From Achromobacter agilis (GTDB lineage: Bacteria > Pseudomonadota > Gammaproteobacteria > Burkholderiales > Burkholderiaceae_B): a stretch of 64,000 nucleotides of DNA. The notes below the pieces were generated by a model. That model was not told the origin of the DNA. It worked only from the letters and a program-made list of their open reading frames with translations, and made no database searches. Positions 1 through 6,997 of this stretch are shown here, piece by piece. A program made the translations under genes and the position numbers. The DNA lies in contig NZ_UFQB01000009.1 in NCBI RefSeq assembly GCF_900496965.1, positions 141,546 through 205,545 on the forward strand, given 5' to 3'. The first letter of the stretch is position 1. Each line of letters starts with the position of its first letter.

Positions 1-975
1 CGCGCAGTTGTAGAGCATCAGCGGGATATTGGCCGACAGGCGGCTGGTGCGTTTGTTGCCGTCTTCGAAAGGCTGCAGGTAGGCAAGGTTCACCCAGAGA
101 AAGAACGCCGCTTCCACGGGGTTCTTGATCAGCCGCGCCTTCTCCACGATGCGGTCGAACATTTCCTGCAGCAGCAGGGGTGCCTGGACGGGCAAGTAGG
201 TTGTATCGCGAATGTTGACCACGGTCTGGCGGATGCGGCCCAGGCTTTCGGCGTCGGCCAACAGGTTCTGCATCAGGATCGCGTGCAGGTTGCCGACGAC
301 CGCGGACGCCAGGCCGTATACGGGCACCGCGTCGACCATGAACTCGATGGCTGCCTTGTGGTTGAGCAGCATCACCGCGTCCAGATCATTGCCCGCCGTG
401 CCGCGCTGGAAGAGTTCTTGCGTGGCCAGCAGCGAATACCGGTTGCCTTCCAGCCGCGAAGACGACCAGGACAGATCGAGCAGCAGCGGCTCCAGCACGC
501 GGCGCGCGTAGGTGCCGGCAGGTTGCTGGCCTTGCATGCGGCCCTCGTCGGCCAGGCGCTGGGCCAAGGCGGGAGGCAAAAGAGCGCTTTGGTTCGGGAC
601 GTATTCATCCACGAAGCTGCGCTGGTAGCCGACCGGCGCGCGTGACGCCAGCGGCAGCCGGAGGTGGGCCAGCAGCGCTTGCCCGGGTTCGGACCAGATC
701 ATTCCGCTGGCGTCTGGCGCGGGCTCAGCCAGACGCGTGGCGATGCCGGTTGTTGGGAGCGCCCCGGCGGACGTTGGGTCCGCGATCCGGTAGCGTGTAG
801 CCCGGCCGCGCCCAACGCGTTGCACCATGCCGGTTTTGAGCAGGACGTCCAGTTGGCGCTTCACCGTGGACCAGCTTGTGTCGATTCCGTTGGCCAGTTC
901 GCTGGAACTGAGCCACGGACGCGCTTCCCGCTGTCGGGCGCGGAGCATCTGGAGGATGTCTTCGGGGACGGTCAT
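1..975 (-). CDS. Fic-family protein with N-terminal winged helix (partial, 3' end outside window)
   Basis: Translation from ATG 975 runs without stop to the window edge (325 codons). The N-terminus (PEDILQMLRARQREARPWLSSSELA...) looks like a winged-helix domain. The middle carries SSRLEGN, which fits the (S/T)xxxE(G/N) inhibitory motif of class II Fic proteins. The Fic core reads YLQPFEDGNKRTSR at positions 79-40. The normally catalytic His (HPFxxGN) is Gln here, encoded by bases 73-75. Canonical Fic enzymes transfer AMP from ATP to target hydroxyls using that His, so this protein may be inactive in AMPylation or use other chemistry. Its promoter holds four copies of an 8-bp site, possibly for autoregulation. 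Family call sure, activity not. Confidence 0.85.
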   Translation of the reverse strand, partial: MTVPEDILQMLRARQREARPWLSSSELANGIDTSWSTVKRQLDVLLKTGMVQRVGRGRATRYRIADPTSAGALPTTGIATRLAEPAPDASGMIWSEPGQALLAHLRLPLASRAPVGYQRSFVDEYVPNQSALLPPALAQRLADEGRMQGQQPAGTYARRVLEPLLLDLSWSSSRLEGNRYSLLATQELFQRGTAGNDLDAVMLLNHKAAIEFMVDAVPVYGLASAVVGNLHAILMQNLLADAESLGRIRQTVVNIRDTTYLPVQAPLLLQEMFDRIVEKARLIKNPVEAAFFLWVNLAYLQPFEDGNKRTSRLSANIPLMLYNCA

Positions 976-996
976 GATGTGCCTAGTCAGGTCGAA

Positions 997-1079
997 TCAG
1001 CTCAATTTAACAGCAATCAGCTCATGAAATAAGCTGTATTTGGGCTTTAATGAGCTGAAATGGTCTGATTTTGAGCTGA
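997..1079. promoter_or_regulatory. Array of four TCAGCTCA/TGAGCTGA half-sites upstream of the Fic gene
   Basis: The 8-mer TCAGCTCA occurs at 997-1004 and 1017-1024, and its reverse complement TGAGCTGA at 1051-1058 and 1072-1079. The first pair is 20 bp apart and the second 21 bp, about two helical turns, and the two pairs form a large inverted repeat. The array lies just upstream of the Fic/winged-helix start at 975, in an AT-richer stretch. An operator for the N-terminal DNA-binding domain of that protein is the simplest reading. This is inference from the pattern only. Confidence 0.5.
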
Positions 1080-1135
1080 TTTCGAGCCCGGCGGCTCGGC
1101 GAAATCAGGACCCTGGCCTTCCCCTGCCACGCACT

Positions 1136-1290
1136 CTAAAACGTGTACTTCGCCGTTAACAAAAACGACCGCGGCGCGCCGAAGTGGTTGTTGTCCTGCG
1201 TGCTGCCTATCGCCTGGTAGTAATACTTGTCGAACAGGTTGTACACGTTCAGCTACCAGTACATCAGGGACGAAGCTCGGGTCAGAGGAG
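1136..1290 (-). pseudogene. C-terminal remnant of a TonB-dependent receptor
   Basis: Read on the minus strand and ending in TAG at 1136-1138, the sequence gives LNVYNLFDKYYYQ, then a short linker, then FGAPRSFLLTAKYTF. This is the typical last two strands of a siderophore-receptor barrel with terminal Phe; compare the two intact receptors in this window, which end in GAPRSVTLTLRGRF and GEPRSVMLNLRATY. Going upstream the frame meets an in-frame TAG at 1253-1255 (LMYW-stop-LNVYN) and recognisable similarity fades near 1290. No start, plug or barrel is present, so this is a ghost of a gene otherwise lost from the locus. Confidence 0.6.
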
Positions 1291-1297
1291 AAGTGAA

Positions 1298-1750
1298 TTG
1301 AGGCTGAAGTCACTGCAGGTCGAGCCCTTGGGCGACGGAGGCTGGGAGAGCACGCTGTTGGAGTTTGGGCACCGAACCACGATGCTCTTCGCAGCGAATG
1401 GCAGCGGGAAATCGCCTATCGTGCGTATGCTTGCATCCGCGTTGGGGTTTCCCAACAACTTCAGGGCGGAAATCCTTGAGAAGTGCAACGCCGTCGTCTT
1501 ACATGCCGAAGCGGACGGCAAGCCGCTCACGATCCGGCGTGCCCTTGAGTCGAGGGATGGACCCTTCTATGCCACGATTGACTTCGATGGCGAGAAAACT
1601 GAGCATCATTCCGAGGGGTCCTTCTCGACCGCGTTCTTTCAACTTCTTGGTCTGAAGCCGCTACGGCTGGTGTCAAACAAGGGGGAGGAAACGAAGCCCT
1701 ATATAGCGACCCTGCTGCCACTCTTCTACTTGATCCAGGGCCACGGGTAG
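1298..1750 (+). pseudogene. 5' fragment of an AAA/SMC-like ATPase, truncated by an IS remnant
   Basis: A TTG start at 1298 follows a GAGGAG ribosome site at 1285-1290. The protein begins LRLKSLQVEPLGDGGWES and contains a Walker A motif, AANGSGKSP, near residue 33. The order (short strand, P-loop within about 35 residues, strand-rich segment after it) is that of SMC/Rad50-like N-terminal domains. Roughly 150 residues remain; the frame ends at TAG 1748-1750, exactly where homology to the IS end begins. Walker B and the C-terminal half are absent from the window. ATPases of this shape are common in defence and repair loci, but the original role cannot be told. Confidence 0.6.
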
Positions 1751-1886
1751 GTGTCATGATCTATGCCGAGGGGTTCTGGCTTTGACCGAAACGTCAATGC
1801 TTGGGCTCTTGCAAGCACCCCACGACACCGCAGAATCCATGGGAGGATGCCGATGAATTTGTGGGGAAACCTCAGAGTCTGACACC
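1748..1886 (+). mobile_element. Right-end remnant of the IS4-type element found complete at 3661
   Basis: Bases 1748-1875 match 4917-5045 of the intact element almost base for base, apart from a 1-bp gap and a few changes. They correspond to the last ~35 codons of the transposase plus the right tail. The terminal sequence 1862-1886 is the exact reverse complement of the left end of the intact copy at 3661-3685 (25 of 25), so this remnant preserves the perfect right terminal repeat. The left part of the element is missing. The remnant joins the truncated ATPase to a truncated argD, so it marks a deletion or recombination junction. Confidence 0.85.
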
Positions 1887-1899
1887 ATTTTCTTGCTCG

Positions 1900-2286
1900 C
1901 ATGGGGACCAGGGCGGCACGTATAACGGCAACCCGCTGATGGCGGCTGTCGGCGTGGCGGTGTTCGATGCCCTGGCCGCGCCGGGCTTCATGGAGTCGGC
2001 CAATGCCCGTGCCAAGCAACTGTCCGAAGGCCTGCTGGCGCTGTCGGCCAAGTACGGCATGAAGGGCGAGCGCGGGATGGGATTGCTGCGTGCGCTGGTG
2101 ATGGATCGGGATGATGGTCCGGCGATTGTCGAGGCTGCACGGAATCTGACGCCGAATGGTTTGCTGCTGAATGCGCCGCGGGGGAATTTGCTGTGGTTTA
2201 TGCCGGCGTCGAATGTGACGGCGGAAGAAATCGATACGATGCTGGGGCAGTTGGATGGGTTGATTGAGAGCGTGCGTAAGGCTTGA
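1900..2286 (+). pseudogene. argD: C-terminal fragment of acetylornithine aminotransferase
   Basis: From the His codon at 1900 the frame reads HGDQGGTYNGNPLMAAVG and continues 128 codons to TGA at 2284-2286, ending in LDGLIESVRKA. GDQGGTYNGNPL is the conserved block of class III aminotransferases of the ArgD type. The catalytic PLP-lysine region and everything N-terminal to this block are absent, replaced by the IS remnant that ends at 1886. ArgD normally converts N-acetylglutamate semialdehyde to acetylornithine in arginine synthesis. A functional copy presumably lies elsewhere. A clean terminator follows at 2314. Confidence 0.8.
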
Positions 2287-2313
2287 CCTGCTTCACTTGG
2301 TAATAATCTGCAA

Positions 2314-2340
2314 GGGCCGCTTTATCAGCGGCCCTTTTTT
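2314..2340 (+). terminator. Rho-independent terminator after the argD fragment
   Basis: GGGCCGC (2314-2320), loop TTTATCA, GCGGCCC (2328-2334), then six T residues. The 7-bp all-GC stem and U-tract are canonical, and it sits 28 bases after the argD stop. It survived the loss of the 5' part of the gene. Confidence 0.9.
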
Positions 2341-2524
2341 GGAAATTCCTTTTCGGAAATTCCATCGCCCAAGTCAGTGTTGAATGATCGAATAAGATCG
2401 CGCGCTCTAGGGAGAAATTGGGCTGAACGGAGAAAATTCGACCTCTGGGAGTGTTGATCTTTAGACAATTAGTATTATATTGTGCCTCAAATAGGTCATA
2501 TAAAAATTCTGCGGAGCGTCAGTT

Positions 2525-3448
2525 TTGTCGAATGTCTACAAATATGCAGGTCCCGATACGCTGGATCTGATTGTGAAAGATGATGGTATTGCGACGCTGA
2601 AATGTTCGTATCCGAAGGGTTTTAACGATCCATTTGAGCTTTTTCTCACCATTGACTATCAAACCGAGCCAGGGCTTCTAGCATATTACGAAGAAATTAT
2701 CGGGGAAATTCCACAATTACCAACGACATGTTTTTCGCGTTCGCCTGCTGTCGCTCCTATGTGGGCGCATTATGCGAATAATCTTCAAGGATTTGCTATT
2801 CAGTTCGATGAGCCCTCGTTGCAGGAAGGTTTCCCAGATAGCGGATTCGGTGACGTGTCGTATTTAGATGGCCCATCAAAAGGTCTGTCAGATCTTTTGG
2901 AGAAGGCTTATGTATTACAAAAACCTAGATATATCGCGTGGTTGCAACAAGGTGCCTTCCAAGCGGCCTACTATACAAAGGCTGATTACTGGAGCTATGA
3001 GAGTGAGCGCCGCATGATCGTCGGTGAAAATGAGGTTCGATCAATTGGTAGCGTGATGTTGATGGACACGCCTAGGGGCAGTGTTACGGCCCTCATAGCA
3101 GGTCCTCGCGCAAGTGGAGAGTTGTGCCGAAAACTACAGAAAAAGGCGGATTTATTTGAGTGTGAATATTTTCAAATGAAAATAGGGCGCAGCTCCATAA
3201 ATCCTTTTTTTCTAGATGCGAGTGGTATCGCCTATCAATTTGACGGGAAAGGTTTAGTACCTAGTCGTGATTTGTGCGATGCTTGCCAAGAGCCCGTGCG
3301 AGTAGGGGCAGCAACGTGTTCATGGTGCCTGATAAATAGCTCGCACCGGGATGAGGCGGCAGGCCGAAATACATTCAGGATGATGGCGCATTACGGAATT
3401 TTGGACGATTATCTGAAACGTATTCGACGGATGCATTCAAATAAATAA
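2525..3448 (+). CDS. DUF2971 family protein with C-terminal zinc ribbon
   Basis: 307 residues from a TTG start at 2525, preceded by GGAG at about 7 bases; no in-frame ATG lies nearby. The N-terminal part (YKYAGPDTLDLIV, FNDPFELFL, CFSRSPAVAPMWAHYANNLQGFAIQFD, YESERRMIV) follows the DUF2971 pattern. Near residues 253-270 a CDACQ...CSWC pair of CxxC motifs suggests a zinc ribbon. Base composition is clearly AT-richer than the flanking DNA and codon use differs, which points to recent transfer. The gene stands alone between two copies of the same IS. DUF2971 has no established biochemical function; family members occur in accessory and defence islands, so such a role is possible but unproven. 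Confidence 0.75.
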   Translation: MSNVYKYAGPDTLDLIVKDDGIATLKCSYPKGFNDPFELFLTIDYQTEPGLLAYYEEIIGEIPQLPTTCFSRSPAVAPMWAHYANNLQGFAIQFDEPSLQEGFPDSGFGDVSYLDGPSKGLSDLLEKAYVLQKPRYIAWLQQGAFQAAYYTKADYWSYESERRMIVGENEVRSIGSVMLMDTPRGSVTALIAGPRASGELCRKLQKKADLFECEYFQMKIGRSSINPFFLDASGIAYQFDGKGLVPSRDLCDACQEPVRVGAATCSWCLINSSHRDEAAGRNTFRMMAHYGILDDYLKRIRRMHSNK

Positions 3449-3660
3449 GCAGTTTGGCTTAGCTCTGCATTGCTTCTGTATGAGCGGTGGTGGTGGCTTA
3501 AATGCTTCGGCGAACCGCTGACTCTGGAGCGTTCGACAATTAACATTCCTCTAAAAAAGGTCGTCGAATTTCAGTCGCCAAATTGCAGGCGATATGTGTA
3601 AACTCATTGAGCTGTGAGCTGAAAGTTCTCTATGCACGGAGGCTGTGTGTACGAAAATAT
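3449..3660. other. AT-rich non-coding spacer between the DUF2971 gene and the IS
   Basis: No credible gene was found on either strand. The composition matches the DUF2971 gene rather than the chromosome, so it is probably part of the same acquired segment. A lone TGAGCTGA at 3615-3622 resembles the Fic-promoter half-site but has no partner. Confidence 0.5.
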
Positions 3661-5056
3661 GGTGTCAGACTCTGAGGTTTCCCCACGGATTTCCAGGGAA
3701 ACGCATTCTGAATCAATGGCTTGTTGCGCAGAGCGGGGGCAAGCTTTTAGCGTGTGGTGATCAGGGCATGCATGGCACCAGTCTTATACCCTTCATAAGG
3801 CGACCAAACCGTTTGAAGGAAGACAGGCCATGCACGCAGTCGGAGTATTGCAGAAACTGCTCCAGGATTCGATCCCCAGCCTACATTTGAACCGGCTCAA
3901 AGCCTTGATATGCACGGTGCGAAGTGCGATGACGACACGGCGGCTGACACTCAGTGGACTGGCGCGCGGCTTGCCCGCCGGTCAGGCAATCAGGCATCGC
4001 ATCAAACGCGTGGACCGGCTGCTGGGCAACCGTCATCTGCATAACGAACGGCCCATGTTCTATCAACTCCTGTGCCGGCAGTTTATGGCGGGAGCCAAGT
4101 GCCCCGTTATCTTGGTGGATTGGTCCGATTTGAAGGCGGATCGGAGTTGGTTGGTATTGCGCGCGGCCCTCTGGATACGCGGCGCTGCCGTGCCCATTTA
4201 CGAGAGCGTTCATCCCCTGCGCGATCAGAACTCACCGGGCATCGAGCAGACGTTTCTGAGCAAACTCAAGTCCTTGCTGCCCGAGGGTCTGCGGCCAATT
4301 GTCGTGACTGATGCGGGGTTCCGCGGTCCGTGGTTTACCTATCTGAATCAACTAGGCTGGTACTGGGTAGGACGCATCCGTGGCCGCACATTTCTTCGGT
4401 CAGGCGATGAGCGGCGGCGGCGCTGCACGACGGATTATGCGTACGCGAACTCGCGTCCCAAGGATCTGGGCGAACAGCAAATGGTACGTTCCGGCCCGGT
4501 GCAAACGCGGCTCGTGCTGTATCGAAAGCCAGCTCAACAGCGCCAGGCTCTGACTCAGTTCAAGCAACGCAAACGCAGCAGCCACAGCGAGGTCTGCGCG
4601 AGGCGAGAAAGCGAACCTTGGTTGCTGTGTGCCTCGCCGGGGTTGGTCGACACGAATGCGCGCGATATCGTCGAGGTCTACCGCAAGCGCATGAGCATTG
4701 AATGCACCTTCCGAAGTTTGAAATCCCATCAGTTCGGGTTCTCCTTCGAAGACAGTCAAAGCGCAGGCGCTGCGCGCCTGCAGATCCTGTTGTTGATCCA
4801 CGCGTTGGCCACGTTCCTGTTGTGGCTGGTCGGCAAATTGGCTGAGAGCAGGAAACTGAGGCCGGCCTATGAATCCAACAACCGCAAAGGCCGGCCGACC
4901 ATCTCGTTGCTTACGCTAGGTGTCATGATCTATGCCGAGAGAGTTCTGGCTTTGACCGAAACGTCAATGCTTGGGCTCTTGCAAGCACCCCACGACACCG
5001 CCGAATCCATGGGAGGATGCCGATGAATTTGTGGGGAAACCTCAGTCGCTGACTGT
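3661..5056 (+). mobile_element. IS4-family insertion sequence, near complete
   Basis: The left end at 3661-3685 (GGTGTCAGACTCTGAGG then TTTCCCCA) is a perfect inverted match to the end of the remnant at 1862-1886. The right end starts identically at 5032 (TGGGGAAACCTCAG) but diverges after 5045, reading TCGCTGACTG where AGTCTGACACC is expected, so the right terminal repeat is degenerate or truncated. One transposase gene fills the element. No clear target duplication was found, consistent with an altered right end. Confidence 0.85.
3830..5026 (+). CDS. IS4-family DDE transposase
   Basis: 398 residues. An RNase-H-like catalytic core is visible: D97 in VILVDWSDLK, D161 in IVVTDAGFRGPW, and the IS4 signature Y-(2)-R-(3)-E-(6)-K realised exactly as Y284, R287, E291, K298 in VYRKRMSIECTFRSLK. 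The length is normal for the family and the frame is intact, so the protein is probably functional. Whether the element can still move depends on its degenerate right end. The final residues (ETSMLGLLQAPHDTAES) are also encoded, out of context, by the remnant at 1748-1886. Confidence 0.93.
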   Translation: MHAVGVLQKLLQDSIPSLHLNRLKALICTVRSAMTTRRLTLSGLARGLPAGQAIRHRIKRVDRLLGNRHLHNERPMFYQLLCRQFMAGAKCPVILVDWSDLKADRSWLVLRAALWIRGAAVPIYESVHPLRDQNSPGIEQTFLSKLKSLLPEGLRPIVVTDAGFRGPWFTYLNQLGWYWVGRIRGRTFLRSGDERRRRCTTDYAYANSRPKDLGEQQMVRSGPVQTRLVLYRKPAQQRQALTQFKQRKRSSHSEVCARRESEPWLLCASPGLVDTNARDIVEVYRKRMSIECTFRSLKSHQFGFSFEDSQSAGAARLQILLLIHALATFLLWLVGKLAESRKLRPAYESNNRKGRPTISLLTLGVMIYAERVLALTETSMLGLLQAPHDTAESMGGCR

Positions 5057-5170
5057 ATTGACTGATCTCTATGAGTCAAAAACAGTCAAACAGGAAAGGC
5101 CGCTTGCGACCCTGAACGGTCGTTCTTTTTTCTCCTAATGGACACTCCGATTTGGATTCGGCAGATCTTA

Positions 5171-5794
5171 CTAAGCACGCAGTAGTTGCAGAACCCGGTC
5201 GGATAAGTCCCGGCGCTCGATCCATCGCTGGCTCAGAGCGGCCGAAATGTCTATCGCAAGCCACTGCATCGAACCACGCTGCGAAATCCCGGTTGGCATG
5301 ACATGGGCGCGCAATGGGTCTTTTTTGTCATAGCGGTAATCAACATCGCCTTCCCTCGCAGGAGTGCGAGACATGGGTACCGATGCCATTAGACTTCGGT
5401 CTTGCGCTATCTCGTGTTTCTCCATCGGTACACGCAAGAGTCGGAAATCATGTGCCAATGCCTCAAAAAAATCGCTATCGGCAATTAGCTTTCGCTCCCG
5501 GGCCAACCGGACTATTTCATAGACCTGCCCAATCCACATCTCGGAGAGCGACGCCAAGGGTTCTGCTACCCACGGGTGTATTTCTTCGCGTAAGGCAACG
5601 CTTGTGTACTCATCCTCCATGCACCTAAGTACAGCATCGAGTCTGCCTGTTCGCTGAATGGACACACTGAGCAAAGAGCCGGGCAACGCTCCCCCTAGCC
5701 TGTGCGACCCCGTAACCCACGACTGAGTAACAGTCTCTTGCTGCTTTGCTGCAAGTTGATAACCGGAAAGAATGAGCTCAGATACAGACAACAC
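5171..5794 (-). CDS. Hypothetical protein, 207 aa
   Basis: Starts MLSVSELILSGYQLAAKQQE at 5794. No signal peptide, membrane segment or known motif was recognised. The protein looks mixed helical and soluble, with charged stretches (ARERKLIADSDFFEALAHDFRLLRV; DYRYDKKDPLRAHVMP). Composition is less GC-rich than the housekeeping genes, and it lies just beyond the right end of the IS, so it may belong to the same accessory segment. No function is proposed. Confidence 0.5.
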   Translation of the reverse strand: MLSVSELILSGYQLAAKQQETVTQSWVTGSHRLGGALPGSLLSVSIQRTGRLDAVLRCMEDEYTSVALREEIHPWVAEPLASLSEMWIGQVYEIVRLARERKLIADSDFFEALAHDFRLLRVPMEKHEIAQDRSLMASVPMSRTPAREGDVDYRYDKKDPLRAHVMPTGISQRGSMQWLAIDISAALSQRWIERRDLSDRVLQLLRA

Positions 5795-6027
5795 AAGCCA
5801 CCTTTAGATTGTGGGAGGACGATCTTAACGGGATATCGAGCGTCTCTTACTGGCCGAAAGCAGACATCTAGTCTGTGTATAAGTAGCATTCTTGGATGGC
5901 AAACTTGTCATTCACGCCACGGTTAGCCTCAGATTTCCCCCCGTATACTCCCTCACTACCGCCACAACGGTAGCCCGGTTTGGAAGCCGGTAAATCGTCG
6001 GATTTCCCACATCGTCGGAGGAAGTCC

Positions 6028-6360
6028 ATGCCATCCCACCCCCTCACCCAAAACCCCTGGTCCGTCGACTCCGACCCCGAGCACGGCCTGGTCCCCCTTT
6101 CCCCTCTCTACCAAATCGACCGAGCCCGCTATGCCATCGCGGCCATGGCCCGCATGGTAGGCAACAGCGCGTCCGAGCCTGACGCAACCGGCGGGCAGCC
6201 GCTAGACGCGTGGACAGTGGCGGCGTTGATGGGCGGGGTGGAAGGCTTGTGCGATCACCTGGGGACCTTGGCGGACGCCATGCTGGAGCAGGCGCGGGCT
6301 TGCCGCGTGGATGCGGACCCTTGGGGCGTGTTGCACGACGCGCCAGCGTCGTTGCAGTAG
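6028..6360 (+). CDS. Hypothetical protein, 110 aa
   Basis: ATG 6028 was chosen because GGAGGAAG lies 4-11 bases before it; an upstream in-frame ATG at 5980 has no such site. The protein (MPSHPLTQNPWSVDSDPEHGLVPLSPLYQ... DAWTVAALMGGVEGLCDHLGTLADAMLEQARAC) has a proline-rich N-terminus and an amphipathic helical second half. It precedes the iron-type sigma operon but is separated from it by that operon's own promoter. No family was recognised. Confidence 0.6.
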   Translation: MPSHPLTQNPWSVDSDPEHGLVPLSPLYQIDRARYAIAAMARMVGNSASEPDATGGQPLDAWTVAALMGGVEGLCDHLGTLADAMLEQARACRVDADPWGVLHDAPASLQ

Positions 6361-6418
6361 GCGCCTGCCCAAAGTAAACACCCGCCCGTGCCGGCGGGCA
6401 TGGGGACGAACACCGGGC

Positions 6419-6461
6419 TTGGGCCGGTATTCGTCTGGATATAATGGGAACAATTCCCATT
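6419..6461 (+). promoter_or_regulatory. Promoter with overlapping Fur-box-like palindrome before the ECF sigma gene
   Basis: TATAAT at 6440-6445 is a consensus -10, with TTGGGC at 6419-6424 a possible -35 (15-bp spacing). AATGGGAA-CAA-TTCCCATT at 6443-6461 is a perfect 8-bp inverted repeat overlapping the -10 and start region. It resembles betaproteobacterial Fur boxes (AATGAGAA...TTCTCATT). Placed there, Fur-Fe would block RNA polymerase when iron is plentiful, the usual control of FecI-type genes. Confidence 0.65.
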
Positions 6462-6475
6462 CCCAATATATCCCC

Positions 6476-6997
6476 ATGCCCGCCACCCCCAGCGCCAGTC
6501 GCGACGCCGGTATCGCGACGCTGTACCGCGACCATCATTCCTGGCTGCACGGCTGGTTGCGGCTGAAGCTGGGCGATGCGCATCGCGCGGCGGATCTGGC
6601 GCAGGACACGTTCGTGCGCCTGCTGTCGGCAAACTCCCCCTCTGACACCGCGCTGCGCGAGCCGCGGGCCTACCTGCGCACCATCGCGAACCGTTTGCTG
6701 GTGGACCATTGGCGGCGGTTGGAGATCGAGCGCAGTTATCTGGCGGTGTTGCAGACGTATCCGCAGAGCCATTGGCCCTCGGAAGAGTCGCGGCTGTTGA
6801 TTCTGGAGTCGTTGGAGCAGGTGGCGCAGATGCTGGGCCGGTTGAAGCCGGAGGTGCGCGAGGTGTTTCTGTTGGCGCAGATGGAGGGGCATACGTGCCC
6901 GCAGATTGCGCGGCAGGTGGGGAGGTCGGTGGCGACGGTGGAGCGTTATCTGGCGCAGGCGTTGCAGCACTGCTATCGGCTGGTCTATGGGGTTTGA
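6476..6997 (+). CDS. ECF sigma factor, FecI type
   Basis: 173 residues from ATG 6476. Region 2 is seen as LYRDHHSWLHGWLRLKLGDAHRAADLAQDTFVRLL and YLRTIANRLLVDHWRR; region 4 as LKPEVREVFLLAQMEGHTCPQIARQVGRSVATVERYLAQAL, with a helix-turn-helix. FecI sigmas direct transcription of the neighbouring TonB receptor after a surface signal. The gene lies downstream of a Fur-like palindrome and overlaps the FecR gene by 11 bases, giving the standard sigma / anti-sigma / receptor order. Confidence 0.93.
   Translation: MPATPSASRDAGIATLYRDHHSWLHGWLRLKLGDAHRAADLAQDTFVRLLSANSPSDTALREPRAYLRTIANRLLVDHWRRLEIERSYLAVLQTYPQSHWPSEESRLLILESLEQVAQMLGRLKPEVREVFLLAQMEGHTCPQIARQVGRSVATVERYLAQALQHCYRLVYGV

Noticed and set aside
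3615..3622. TGAGCTGA identical to the Fic-promoter half-site
   Set aside because: A single 8-mer without a phased partner; expected by chance in a region of this size.
1748..5056. Composite transposon made of the two IS copies
   Set aside because: The left copy is only a 139-bp right-end remnant and the full copy's right end is degenerate; no target duplication was found, so transposition as a unit is not supported.
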